DNA from: Saccharothrix sp. ST-888 | GTDB taxonomy: Bacteria; Actinomycetota; Actinomycetes; Streptomycetales; Streptomycetaceae | Direction: 5' to 3' | Length of the DNA stretch: 64,000 nt | Assembly: GCF_000955975.1 (NCBI RefSeq) | Contig: NZ_JYJF01000003.1 | Coordinates: forward strand, 62,001-126,000 | Shown here: positions 17,633 through 25,215 of the stretch, piece by piece | Numbering within the stretch: position 1 is the stretch's first letter | How the letters are laid out: each line of letters opens with the position of its first letter | Translations under genes and position numbers: made by a program | The notes under the pieces: generated by a model | Seen by the model: only the letters and a program-made list of their open reading frames with translations | What the model was told of the DNA's origin: nothing | Database searches by the model: none

Positions 17633-19003
17633 GTGGCGGGTGAGGGCAAGGCGGCCACGGCCGCTCCACCCGAGCGCACCGGCTCCCGGCTGCGGCTGAT
17701 CTCGGCGACCACCACCACCTTCAAGTCGGCGGGCCCGATCGCCCGGCTGCGGGCCTTCAGGGACCGCGCGCGCTACACCCTCGGGCGGCCGCTGACGCCG
17801 TACTACCTGATCCTCGGCTCGACACTGCTGCTGGTGGTGCTCGGCCTGGTGATGGTCTTCTCCTCCTCGCAGATCCTGGTGATGCAGCGCCACCTGCCGA
17901 TCACCTTCTTCTTCCGCAAGCAACTGGTCGCCGCCCTGCTCGGCCTGACGCTGATGGTGACGCTGGCGCGGACACCGGTACGGATCCAGCGGGCCCTGGT
18001 CTACCCGATACTGATCGGGGTCATCGGGGCGCTGATGCTGGTCGCCATCCCGGGCATCGGCATGGAGGTCAACGGCAACCGGAACTGGATCAACCTGGGC
18101 TTCTTCCAGGTCCAGCCCTCCGAGTTCGCCAAGCTGGCGCTGGTGCTCTGGGGCGCCGACCTGCTCGCCCGCAAGCAGAAGGGCAAGCTGCTCGACCAGT
18201 GGAAGCACCTGCTGGTGCCGCTGGTCCCCGGCACCGTGCTGCTGATGCTGCTGATCATGCTCGGCGGCGACATGGGCACCACGATGGTCCTGATCGCGAT
18301 GCTCTTCGGCCTGCTCTGGATGGTCGGCGCCCCGCTGCGGCTCTTCGGCGCCACCGTGGGCATCGCCGTGGTCGCCTGCACCGCCCTGGTGATCACCGTG
18401 CCGCACCGGCTCGACCGGCTCGGCTGCGTCGGGGTCACCAAGCCGGGCCCGAACCTGGACTGCTTCCAGGCCCTGCACGGACTGTACGCCTTCGCGGCCG
18501 GTGGCCCGTTCGGATCCGGACTGGGTGCCGGTGTGGAAAAATGGGGTCAACTCCCGGAGGCGCACACCGACTTCATCTTCGCCGCGACCGGCGAGGAACT
18601 GGGTCTGGTGGGGACGCTGTCGGTACTCGGTCTCTTCGCGGCACTAGGGTATGCGGGTATCCGTGTGGCCATCGGTACGAAGGATCCCTTCGTCAGGTAC
18701 GCGGCGGGTGCCGCCACCACGTGGATCATGGCGCAGGCCATGATCAACCTGGGGTCGGCGCTGGGACTCCTGCCCATCGCGGGCGTCCCGCTCCCGCTGT
18801 TCTCCTACGGCGGCTCCGCCATGCTGTCGGCCATGTGCGCCATCGGGGTGCTGCTCTGCTTCGCACGCACCACCCCGGGGGCGAAGGCGGCTCTGGCCGC
18901 CCGGAGCAAGAACTCCCGTTCCAGGGGACTCCTGGCCCGGGTGCTGCCACGACGACGAACCACAGCGCGCCCTGCTCCCCGGCCGGCGCGCAGGGAGCGG
19001 TGA
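17633..19003 (+). CDS. ftsW: SEDS peptidoglycan glycosyltransferase FtsW
   Basis: This 456-residue SEDS protein has about ten membrane helices. Signature segments are VMVFSSSQILVMQ, the loop NGNRNWINLGFFQVQPSEFAK, GGDMGTTMVL, the long extracytoplasmic loop with GLGAGVEKWGQLPEAHTDFIFAATGEELG, and GVPLPLFSYGGSAMLSAM near the end. It polymerises lipid II at the septum with FtsI. The cytoplasmic N-terminus (about 60 residues) and the Arg-rich C-terminal tail are typical of actinobacterial FtsW. The GTG start follows GAGGGGGG. The gene is preceded by a hairpin and followed by murG after 6 bases. Confidence 0.96.
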   Translation: MAGEGKAATAAPPERTGSRLRLISATTTTFKSAGPIARLRAFRDRARYTLGRPLTPYYLILGSTLLLVVLGLVMVFSSSQILVMQRHLPITFFFRKQLVAALLGLTLMVTLARTPVRIQRALVYPILIGVIGALMLVAIPGIGMEVNGNRNWINLGFFQVQPSEFAKLALVLWGADLLARKQKGKLLDQWKHLLVPLVPGTVLLMLLIMLGGDMGTTMVLIAMLFGLLWMVGAPLRLFGATVGIAVVACTALVITVPHRLDRLGCVGVTKPGPNLDCFQALHGLYAFAAGGPFGSGLGAGVEKWGQLPEAHTDFIFAATGEELGLVGTLSVLGLFAALGYAGIRVAIGTKDPFVRYAAGAATTWIMAQAMINLGSALGLLPIAGVPLPLFSYGGSAMLSAMCAIGVLLCFARTTPGAKAALAARSKNSRSRGLLARVLPRRRTTARPAPRPARRER

Positions 19004-19009
19004 ATTTCG

Positions 19010-20116
19010 GTGCATGTCGTACTCGCCGGCGGCGGGACCGCCGGTCACATCGAGCCGGCCCTCGCCCTCGCGGACGCCCTCCGCAGGCACGACCCGAGCT
19101 GCGGGATCACCGCCCTGGGCACCGAGCGCGGACTGGAGACCCGGCTGGTCCCCGAGCGCGGCTACGAGCTGGCGCTGATCCCGGCCGTTCCGCTGCCACG
19201 CAGGCCCACCCCCGAGCTGATCACCGTCCCGGGCCGACTGCGCGGCACCGTCCGCGCCGCCCAGGACATCATCGAGCGGGTCAAGGCCGACGCGGTGGTC
19301 GGCTTCGGCGGCTATGTCGCCATGCCCGCCTATCTGGCGGCCAAACGTGCCGGAGTGCCGATCGTGGTGCACGAGGCCAACGCGCGCCCCGGCCTGGCCA
19401 ACAAGATCGGCGCCCGCTACACGGACTTCGTCGCGGTCTCCACCCCCGACTCCAAGCTCCGGGACTCCCGCTACATCGGCATCCCGCTCCGCCGCACCAT
19501 CGCCACCCTGGACCGCAACGCGGTGCGCCCCGAGGCCCGGCACTACTTCGGCCTCGACCAGCGACTGCCCACCCTGCTGGTCTCCGGCGGCTCGCAGGGC
19601 GCCCGCCGCCTGAACGAGACCGTCCAGGCGATCGCCCCGCGGCTGCAGCAGTACGGCGTGCAGATCCTGCATGCGGTCGGCCCGAAGAACGAGCTGCCGG
19701 TGATCGACGACATCCCCGGGATGCCGCCGTACCGGGCCGTGCCGTACGTGGACCGGATGGACCTCGCGTACGCCGCCGCCGACCTGATGCTCTGCCGGGC
19801 CGGTGCGATGACCGTCGCCGAGCTGGCCGCGGTCGGGCTGCCAGCTGCCTTCGTCCCGCTGCCGATCGGCAACGGCGAGCAGCGGCTGAACGCCCAGCCG
19901 ATGGTCAAGGCGGGCGGCGGGCTGCTGGTGGACGACGCCGAGCTGACCCCGGACTGGGTGCTGCAGAACGTGCTGCCGGTGCTCACCGATCCGCGCAGGC
20001 TCTGGGACATGAGCCGGGCCGCCGCCGAGTTCGGCCGCCGCGACGCGGACGAGCTGCTGGTCGGCATGGTCTACGAGGCGATCGAGGCATCAAGGGGCGG
20101 CCGCCGTCGTGGCTGA
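19010..20116 (+). CDS. murG: UDP-GlcNAc:lipid I N-acetylglucosaminyltransferase MurG
   Basis: This 368-residue GT-B glycosyltransferase converts lipid I to lipid II on the inner face of the membrane. It shows the N-terminal GGGTAGHIEPALALADAL loop, VGFGGYVAMPAYLAA, VHEANARPGLANK, the donor-site LVSGGSQGARRLNE and the C-terminal ADLMLCRAGAMTVAELAAVGLP. The GTG start lies 6 bases after the ftsW stop, with GGGAG upstream. Its 3' end overlaps ftsQ by 8 bases. No murC is found between murG and ftsQ. Confidence 0.97.
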   Translation: MHVVLAGGGTAGHIEPALALADALRRHDPSCGITALGTERGLETRLVPERGYELALIPAVPLPRRPTPELITVPGRLRGTVRAAQDIIERVKADAVVGFGGYVAMPAYLAAKRAGVPIVVHEANARPGLANKIGARYTDFVAVSTPDSKLRDSRYIGIPLRRTIATLDRNAVRPEARHYFGLDQRLPTLLVSGGSQGARRLNETVQAIAPRLQQYGVQILHAVGPKNELPVIDDIPGMPPYRAVPYVDRMDLAYAAADLMLCRAGAMTVAELAAVGLPAAFVPLPIGNGEQRLNAQPMVKAGGGLLVDDAELTPDWVLQNVLPVLTDPRRLWDMSRAAAEFGRRDADELLVGMVYEAIEASRGGRRRG

Positions 20117-20864
20117 CGCCTCGATCCACGAGGACCCGGAGTCCGTACCCGGACTCCGGCTCTCCCGGCGTGGAATCGTGGTGCTGAGCGCCTTCGGCGC
20201 CCTGGTGCTGGGGGCGCTCGGCTGGCTGGTCTTCTTCTCCTCGGCCCTGGACGTGCGCACCGTCGCCGTCCAGGGCCTGGAGAGCGGCAAGCTGACGGAC
20301 GACCAGGTCCGCGAGGCACTCGGGGGGCTCCAGCACGGGCCGCTGGCCAGGATCGACCTGACCGAGGCCGAGCACCGGGTGGAGAAGCTCCCCCGGGTGT
20401 CCAAGGCCGAGGTCTGGCGGGGCTGGCCGCACACCCTCCGGGTCAAGCTGGCCGAGCGCAAGCCGGTCGCGGCGATCAAGAACCCGGACGGCACCTTCTC
20501 GCAGGTGGACGCCGCCGGAGTGAGCTTCGCCACCGAACCGAGTGCCCCCGCGGGAGTCCCGCTGGTCGAACTGGCACTCAGTCAGCAGGCGAACGATGCC
20601 GCGGGGGTGATCGATCGGGCGACCCTGCTCCGGGCGGCGGTGACGGTGGCCGCAGGGCTGCCGGCCGAGGTCGCCAAGCGGGCCGGGGCGCTGCAGATTC
20701 ACTCGTACGACGACATTCGACTGCAGCTCAGCGGGGGTGTGACGGTCCGCTGGGGGAGTCCGGAACGCACTGCTCGCAAGGCCGTTGTGCTGACCGCGCT
20801 GCTCGGTCAGCGGGGTGCGAATTATGACGTGAGTGCGCCGGACGCCCCGGCCGTCTCGGGTTGA
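20109..20864 (+). CDS. ftsQ: cell division protein FtsQ
   Basis: This 251-residue bitopic membrane protein has a short cytoplasmic tail, one membrane helix (about residues 22-42, GIVVLSAFGALVLGALGWLV) and a POTRA domain (VRTVAVQGLESGKLTDDQV through LPRVSKAEVWRGWPHTLRVKLAERKP). A FtsQ beta domain with VDAAGVSF follows. It connects early and late divisome proteins through FtsL and DivIC. The GTG start lies inside the murG end. It is the last gene before the long ftsZ regulatory region. Confidence 0.94.
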   Translation: MADASIHEDPESVPGLRLSRRGIVVLSAFGALVLGALGWLVFFSSALDVRTVAVQGLESGKLTDDQVREALGGLQHGPLARIDLTEAEHRVEKLPRVSKAEVWRGWPHTLRVKLAERKPVAAIKNPDGTFSQVDAAGVSFATEPSAPAGVPLVELALSQQANDAAGVIDRATLLRAAVTVAAGLPAEVAKRAGALQIHSYDDIRLQLSGGVTVRWGSPERTARKAVVLTALLGQRGANYDVSAPDAPAVSG

Positions 20865-21000
20865 TCCGGTAAGTTCTCTCCCCGAGGGCGGTGTTGACGG
20901 AGTCACAACTCCGCCCCGACCCTTGGTGGTCACCCCGGTTTCGCCGGGCGGTCGATGATCACATAGGCTCAAAAGAAAAACGGGAAGCTCGGCGTGTTCG

Positions 21001-21029
21001 TTGAACATGGGCCAGATGCGACCTACTGT
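21001..21029 (+). promoter_or_regulatory. predicted ftsZ promoter
   Basis: TTGAAC (21001-21006) and TACTGT (21024-21029) are separated by 17 bases, a good housekeeping-type promoter. The expected transcript start near 21036 lies about 190 bases upstream of the ftsZ GTG and would place both CTGTGTC copies and the inverted repeat in or near the initially transcribed region. Confidence 0.65.
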
Positions 21030-21079
21030 CCTGTGTCACCAGGCTGTGTCTCACGGTGATGTGACGCAGGCACAGCTGC

Positions 21080-21104
21080 AACCCTAAAGCTCAAGTTTAG
21101 GGTT
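21080..21104. repeat. perfect 9-7-9 inverted repeat in the ftsZ leader
   Basis: AACCCTAAA (21080-21088) and TTTAGGGTT (21096-21104) are exact inverted copies around a 7-base spacer. The AT-rich arms stand out in this GC-rich genome. It could be a regulator binding site or an RNA hairpin in the ftsZ leader. Confidence 0.7.
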
Positions 21105-21226
21105 CGGGTCGGTGGTCGGCATTTCGGACATTCAGTCCTGAAACCCTGCTCCCCACCCTTCGACATCCGTCGGCCTTCACGACACGGGGAAGCCGACCCC
21201 GAAATTCGAGGCGAGAGGCCTTCGAC

Positions 21227-22426
21227 GTGGCAGCACCGCAGAACTACCTCGCAGTCATCAAGGTCGTCGGTATCGGCGGCGGTGGTGTGAACGCCATCAA
21301 CCGGATGATCGAGGTCGGTCTCAAGGGCGTCGAGTTCATCGCGATCAACACCGATGCGCAGGCCCTCCTGATGAGCGACGCCGACGTCAAGCTCGATGTT
21401 GGCCGTGAACTCACCCGGGGCCTGGGCGCCGGCGCCAACCCCGAGGTCGGCCGCAAGGCCGCCGAGGACCACCGCGAGGAGATCGAGGAGGTCCTCAAGG
21501 GGGCCGACATGGTCTTCGTCACCGCCGGTGAGGGCGGCGGCACCGGCACCGGTGGCGCGCCCGTCGTGGCCAACATCGCCCGCTCGCTCGGCGCGCTGAC
21601 CATCGGCGTGGTCACCCGCCCCTTCACCTTCGAGGGCCGCCGCCGCGCCAACCAGGCCGAGGACGGCATCGCGTCGCTGCGCGAGCAGGTCGACACCCTG
21701 ATCGTGATCCCGAACGACCGGCTGCTGTCCATCTCCGACCGCCAGGTCAGCGTGCTGGACGCGTTCCGCTCCGCCGACCAGGTGCTGCTCTCCGGTGTCC
21801 AGGGCATCACCGACCTGATCACCACCCCCGGCCTGATCAACCTCGACTTCGCCGACGTCAAGTCGGTCATGTCGGACGCCGGTTCGGCCCTGATGGGCAT
21901 CGGCTCCGCCCGGGGCGAGGACCGCGCCAAGGCGGCCGCCGTGATGGCGATCTCCTCGCCGCTGCTGGAGGCGTCCATCGACGGGGCGCGCGGTGTGCTG
22001 CTCTCCATCTCCGGCGGCTCCGACCTCGGTCTCTTCGAGATCAACGAGGCGGCCCAGCTGGTCAGCGAGGCGGCCCACCCCGAGGCCAACATCATCTTCG
22101 GTGCGGTCATCGACGACGCGCTCGGCGACGAGGTCCGGGTCACCGTGATCGCGGCCGGCTTCGACGGCGGCCAGCCGCCGGCCATCGTCCGAGACCCGGT
22201 CGTGAAGGCCAGTGCGCCGAGCACCCCGCCGGCCGCGCCGGAGCGGCCGACCGCCCGCCCCTCGTACGGGAACATCGGTTCGGTGACCTCCCGCGAGGAG
22301 TCCCGTCCGTCCGAGGCCCCGGCGACCACGACCGCTGCGCCGGTCCCGCCGCAGGTGCAGCCGGTCCGGCAGCCCTTCGTGGAGAGCCCGGCCGAAGAGC
22401 TCGACGTGCCGGACTTCCTGAAGTAA
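21227..22426 (+). CDS. ftsZ: cell division GTPase FtsZ
   Basis: This 399-residue tubulin homologue forms the Z-ring. It contains the GTP-binding GIGGGGVNAINRMI, the tubulin signature GGGTGTGGAPVVANIAR, the T7 loop NLDFADVKSVMSDAGSALMG and AVIDDALGDEVRVTVIAAGF. A disordered Pro/Ala-rich linker and the conserved C-terminal peptide DVPDFLK (SepF-binding region) end the protein. I took GTG 21227 because the family starts at AAPQNYLAVIKVVG. The gene has its own promoter region and is followed by pgeF after 25 bases. Confidence 0.98.
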   Translation: MAAPQNYLAVIKVVGIGGGGVNAINRMIEVGLKGVEFIAINTDAQALLMSDADVKLDVGRELTRGLGAGANPEVGRKAAEDHREEIEEVLKGADMVFVTAGEGGGTGTGGAPVVANIARSLGALTIGVVTRPFTFEGRRRANQAEDGIASLREQVDTLIVIPNDRLLSISDRQVSVLDAFRSADQVLLSGVQGITDLITTPGLINLDFADVKSVMSDAGSALMGIGSARGEDRAKAAAVMAISSPLLEASIDGARGVLLSISGGSDLGLFEINEAAQLVSEAAHPEANIIFGAVIDDALGDEVRVTVIAAGFDGGQPPAIVRDPVVKASAPSTPPAAPERPTARPSYGNIGSVTSREESRPSEAPATTTAAPVPPQVQPVRQPFVESPAEELDVPDFLK

Positions 22427-22451
22427 GCACATGTGAAGTAAACACTCTTAA

Positions 22452-23186
22452 GTGATCTATACGACTGAACGCTCTGGTGCTCACTTCGCCTTCACCGACC
22501 GGTGGGGCGGGGTGAGCACCGCGCCGTACGGGGAGCTCAACCTCGGCGGCGCGGTCGGGGACGACCCGGCCGCCGTACGGGAGAACCGCACGCTCGCCGC
22601 CCGTGAGCTGGGGATCGACCCGGCCGACGTGGTCTGGATGAACCAGGTGCACGGCGCCGAGGTCGCGGTGGTGAGGGAACGCCAACGGCAGGGCCAGGCG
22701 CCGACGGTGGACGCGGTGGTCACCGACCGGCTGCTCGCGCTCGCGGTGCTCACCGCGGACTGCACGCCCGTCCTGCTGGCCGACCCGGTGGCCGGGATCG
22801 TCGGTGCCGCGCACGCGGGCCGTCCGGGGCTGGCCGCCGGGGTCGTCCCGGCGGTGGTCCGGGCGATGCTGGCGCAGGGCGGGGCGGCGGAGCGGATCGT
22901 GGCCGCGATCGGGCCCGCGGTCTGCGGTCGCTGCTACGAGGTGCCGGCCGAACTGCGCGCCGAGGTCGCGGCCCTGGTGCCCGCGGCCCGTGCGGAGACC
23001 TCCTGGGGGACGCCCGCGCTGGACGTACCCGGCGGTGTCGCGCGGCAGCTGGCCGAGGCGGGGATCACCGAAGTAGTGCGATCATCTGTCTGCACCCTTG
23101 AGTCGGCCGATCACTTCTCCTATCGCCGCGAGCAGCGCACCGGCCGACTTGCGAGCTACGTCTGGTTGGGCTCTGAACTCTCATGA
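22452..23186 (+). CDS. pgeF: YfiH/LACC1-family protein (PgeF, YlmD)
   Basis: This 244-residue protein belongs to the YfiH/YlmD family. Members were first called polyphenol oxidases and are now described as purine nucleoside phosphorylases or editors that keep wrong amino acids out of peptidoglycan precursors. Metal-site motifs are QVHGAEV, AAHAGRPGLAAGV (most bacteria have HAGWRG) and VCGRCYEV. The GTG start has only a weak ribosome site. The gene always follows ftsZ in streptomycetes, and its stop overlaps the next gene (ATGA). Confidence 0.88.
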   Translation: MIYTTERSGAHFAFTDRWGGVSTAPYGELNLGGAVGDDPAAVRENRTLAARELGIDPADVVWMNQVHGAEVAVVRERQRQGQAPTVDAVVTDRLLALAVLTADCTPVLLADPVAGIVGAAHAGRPGLAAGVVPAVVRAMLAQGGAAERIVAAIGPAVCGRCYEVPAELRAEVAALVPAARAETSWGTPALDVPGGVARQLAEAGITEVVRSSVCTLESADHFSYRREQRTGRLASYVWLGSELS

Positions 23187-23971
23187 CGAATGACATCTAC
23201 GGACCGTTCCCGGGTCGTGCGGACTTCCTGGCCGGCCTGACGGAGCAGCAGCGCGACCGCTACGAGCAGCTCGGCACCAACCTGGAGGTCGTCGAGCGCC
23301 GGATCGTCGCCGCCTGTGAGGCGGCCGGACGCCCTCGCGAGGACGTCACCCTGATCGTGGTCACCAAGACCTACCCGGCCGAGGACACCGCCCTGCTGGC
23401 CGGACTGGGTGTCACGGACGTGGCCGAGAACCGCGACCAGGACGCCGCCCCGAAGGCCGAGCTCTGCGTCCAACTGCCGCTGACCTGGCACTTCGTGGGT
23501 CAGTTGCAGACCAACAAGGTGCGCTCGGTGGTCCGTTACGCCGATGCCGTGCACTCGGTGGACCGGCCGCGCCTGGTGGAGTCGCTGTCCGCCGCCGTCC
23601 TCAGGTCCGAACGGGCCCCGCTGGACTGCCTGGTGCAGGTCGCGCTGGACAAGGAGAGCGGCGAGGGCGAGCACCGGGCCGGGGTCGCGCCGGCCGATGT
23701 GCCGGCGCTGGCCGACAAGATCGCCGACACGCCCGGACTGCGGATGGCCGGTGTGATGACCGTCGCACCGCTGGCCGGACCGCTGGCCGACCGGCCGGAC
23801 CTGGCGTTCGCGCGGCTGGCGGAAATCGCAAGCGCAGTACGGGCGAGCCATCCTGCTGCCACCATGGTGTCGGCAGGGATGAGCGGTGATCTGGAGCAGG
23901 CCGTGGCTGCCGGGGCGACACATGTACGCGTCGGTACGGCGGTACTCGGAGTGCGGTCACCGCTCGGGTAA
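23183..23971 (+). CDS. YggS-family PLP homeostasis protein (YlmE)
   Basis: This 262-residue protein is the single-domain TIM-barrel PLP-binding protein YggS/PLPBP (YlmE in Gram-positives). The Schiff-base lysine lies in VVTKTYPAE, followed by VAENRDQDA, WHFVGQLQTNK, HSVDRPRL, MTVAPL and the phosphate-binding SAGMSGDLEQAVAAGATHVRVGTAV. It buffers pyridoxal phosphate rather than acting as a racemase. The ATG overlaps the pgeF stop. The 222-base downstream gap before sepF contains an AT-rich patch (about 23976-24030) and may hold a sepF promoter, but no confident -35/-10 pair was seen. Confidence 0.92.
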   Translation: MTNDIYGPFPGRADFLAGLTEQQRDRYEQLGTNLEVVERRIVAACEAAGRPREDVTLIVVTKTYPAEDTALLAGLGVTDVAENRDQDAAPKAELCVQLPLTWHFVGQLQTNKVRSVVRYADAVHSVDRPRLVESLSAAVLRSERAPLDCLVQVALDKESGEGEHRAGVAPADVPALADKIADTPGLRMAGVMTVAPLAGPLADRPDLAFARLAEIASAVRASHPAATMVSAGMSGDLEQAVAAGATHVRVGTAVLGVRSPLG

Positions 23972-24193
23972 CGTCACCGAGTAAGTAGATCAGACTGCAG
24001 GACAAAACAGGACATAAAACCTAGCAGCTTGCCACAGCGCTAGCGAACCGTGGATCGCATCCCCGCAGCCGCCCCTCACCACCCTTGACGGACCGTCGTC
24101 GACATGACGGTGCGTCGGCGGCCGGCGGGAAACCAACAGGTCAGGACTCGGGCCGCAGGTGACGATCCACCACAGAGCGGAGGAGACAGGAGC

Positions 24194-24799
24194 ATGGCCG
24201 GCGCAATGCGCAAAATGGCGGTCTACCTCGGCCTCGTGGAGGACGAGACGTACGACGGCCAGGGGTACGACCCCGACGACGACTACGACGCGGACCCCGA
24301 GCCGATCAGGACGGGCCGGACGGAGGACCTGCAGCGGCCCGCTGCCGTACCCGCCCCGGCGCCCGTCGCGCACATCGCGCCGCAGCCGGTCCCGGCCGCC
24401 GTGCCGATCCGGCAGGAGGCTCCGAGGATGGCCCCCGTGTCGTCCATCACACCCGAACGCCGCCACAATCTGGAGAAGAGTGCCCCGGTGATCATGCAAA
24501 AGGTCGTCAACGAGCGAGAGCCGTACCGCATCACCACACTCCACCCGCGAACCTACAACGAGGCCCGCACAATCGGCGAGCAGTTCCGTGGCGGTACCCC
24601 GGTGATCATGAATCTGACCGAGATGGACGACACCGATGCCAAGCGGCTCGTAGACTTCGCGGCTGGACTCGTCTTCGGTCTGCACGGCAGTATCGAGCGA
24701 GTGACACAGAAGGTGTTCCTGCTGTCGCCTGCTAACGTCGATGTAACGGCGGAGGACAAGGCTCGGATCGCCGAGGGTGGGTTCTTCAACCAGAGCTGA
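24194..24799 (+). CDS. sepF: cell division protein SepF
   Basis: This 201-residue protein anchors FtsZ to the membrane in bacteria lacking FtsA, as here. It has an N-terminal amphipathic helix (AGAMRKMAVYLGLVED), an acidic disordered linker and the C-terminal SepF core (TLHPRTYNEARTIGEQFRGG, VIMNLTEMDDTDAKRLVDFAAGL, VFLLSPANVDVT). The ATG at 24194 follows GGAGACAGG by 3 to 10 bases and begins at the conserved helix. sepG follows after 76 bases. Confidence 0.96.
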   Translation: MAGAMRKMAVYLGLVEDETYDGQGYDPDDDYDADPEPIRTGRTEDLQRPAAVPAPAPVAHIAPQPVPAAVPIRQEAPRMAPVSSITPERRHNLEKSAPVIMQKVVNEREPYRITTLHPRTYNEARTIGEQFRGGTPVIMNLTEMDDTDAKRLVDFAAGLVFGLHGSIERVTQKVFLLSPANVDVTAEDKARIAEGGFFNQS

Positions 24800-24875
24800 C
24801 CCGGCCACGACTTTATGTGTGGATCCAACGACAGTGAGTAACTGACGGTATGTCGGCCAGGGAGAGGGAAACGCG

Positions 24876-25166
24876 ATGGGGATCGTGTGGGCAGTGCTGT
24901 ACTACGCACTGACCGTCTTCCTGCTGATCCTGCTCTTCAGGCTCGTCATGGACTGGGTGTTCCAGTTCGCCCGCTCGTGGCGTCCGGGGAAGGCCATGGT
25001 CGTGGTCCTCGAGGCCACGTACACTGTCACGGATCCGCCACTCAAGCTTCTTCGGCGATTCATCCCGCCGTTGCGTCTCGGGGGCGTGGCGCTCGACCTG
25101 TCCTTCTTCGTACTGATGATCATTGTGTTTGTCCTGAGATCGCTCGTGCTGACTCTGCCGTCTTGA
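24876..25166 (+). CDS. sepG: YggT/YlmG-family membrane protein (SepG)
   Basis: This 96-residue protein has two membrane helices (about residues 4-26 and 70-92). The conserved YggT segment (RLVMDWVFQFARSWRP, then LEATYTVTDPPLKLLRRFIPPLRLGG) lies between them. In Streptomyces this gene, between sepF and divIVA, is called ylmG or sepG and is reported to help place the Z-ring and compact spore nucleoids. The ATG follows GGGAGAGGG by about 9 bases. divIVA starts 49 bases downstream. Confidence 0.92.
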   Translation: MGIVWAVLYYALTVFLLILLFRLVMDWVFQFARSWRPGKAMVVVLEATYTVTDPPLKLLRRFIPPLRLGGVALDLSFFVLMIIVFVLRSLVLTLPS

Positions 25167-25215
25167 GCGCTGCGACAGGATGCCGGTGTGCCGACGATCA
25201 CGTTGAGGTGAAGAG

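Larger units (their letters stand above)
20865..21226 (+). promoter_or_regulatory. ftsZ upstream regulatory region
   Basis: This 362-base non-coding stretch lies between ftsQ and ftsZ and is clearly less GC-rich than its surroundings. It contains a promoter candidate at 21001-21029, a second weaker -10 (TAGGCT, 20964-20969) and two direct copies of CTGTGTC (21031-21037 and 21044-21050). It also holds a TCAC-N6-GTGA pair (21051-21064) and a perfect 9-7-9 inverted repeat (21080-21104). In streptomycetes ftsZ is known to have several promoters, including a developmentally controlled one; the match to those is an inference. Confidence 0.75.

Noticed and set aside
21051..21064. TCAC-N6-GTGA upstream of ftsZ as a BldD box
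   Set aside because: As I recall the BldD consensus, the half-sites are separated by 5 bases, not 6, and the middle does not fit. It is kept only as part of the general description of the region.
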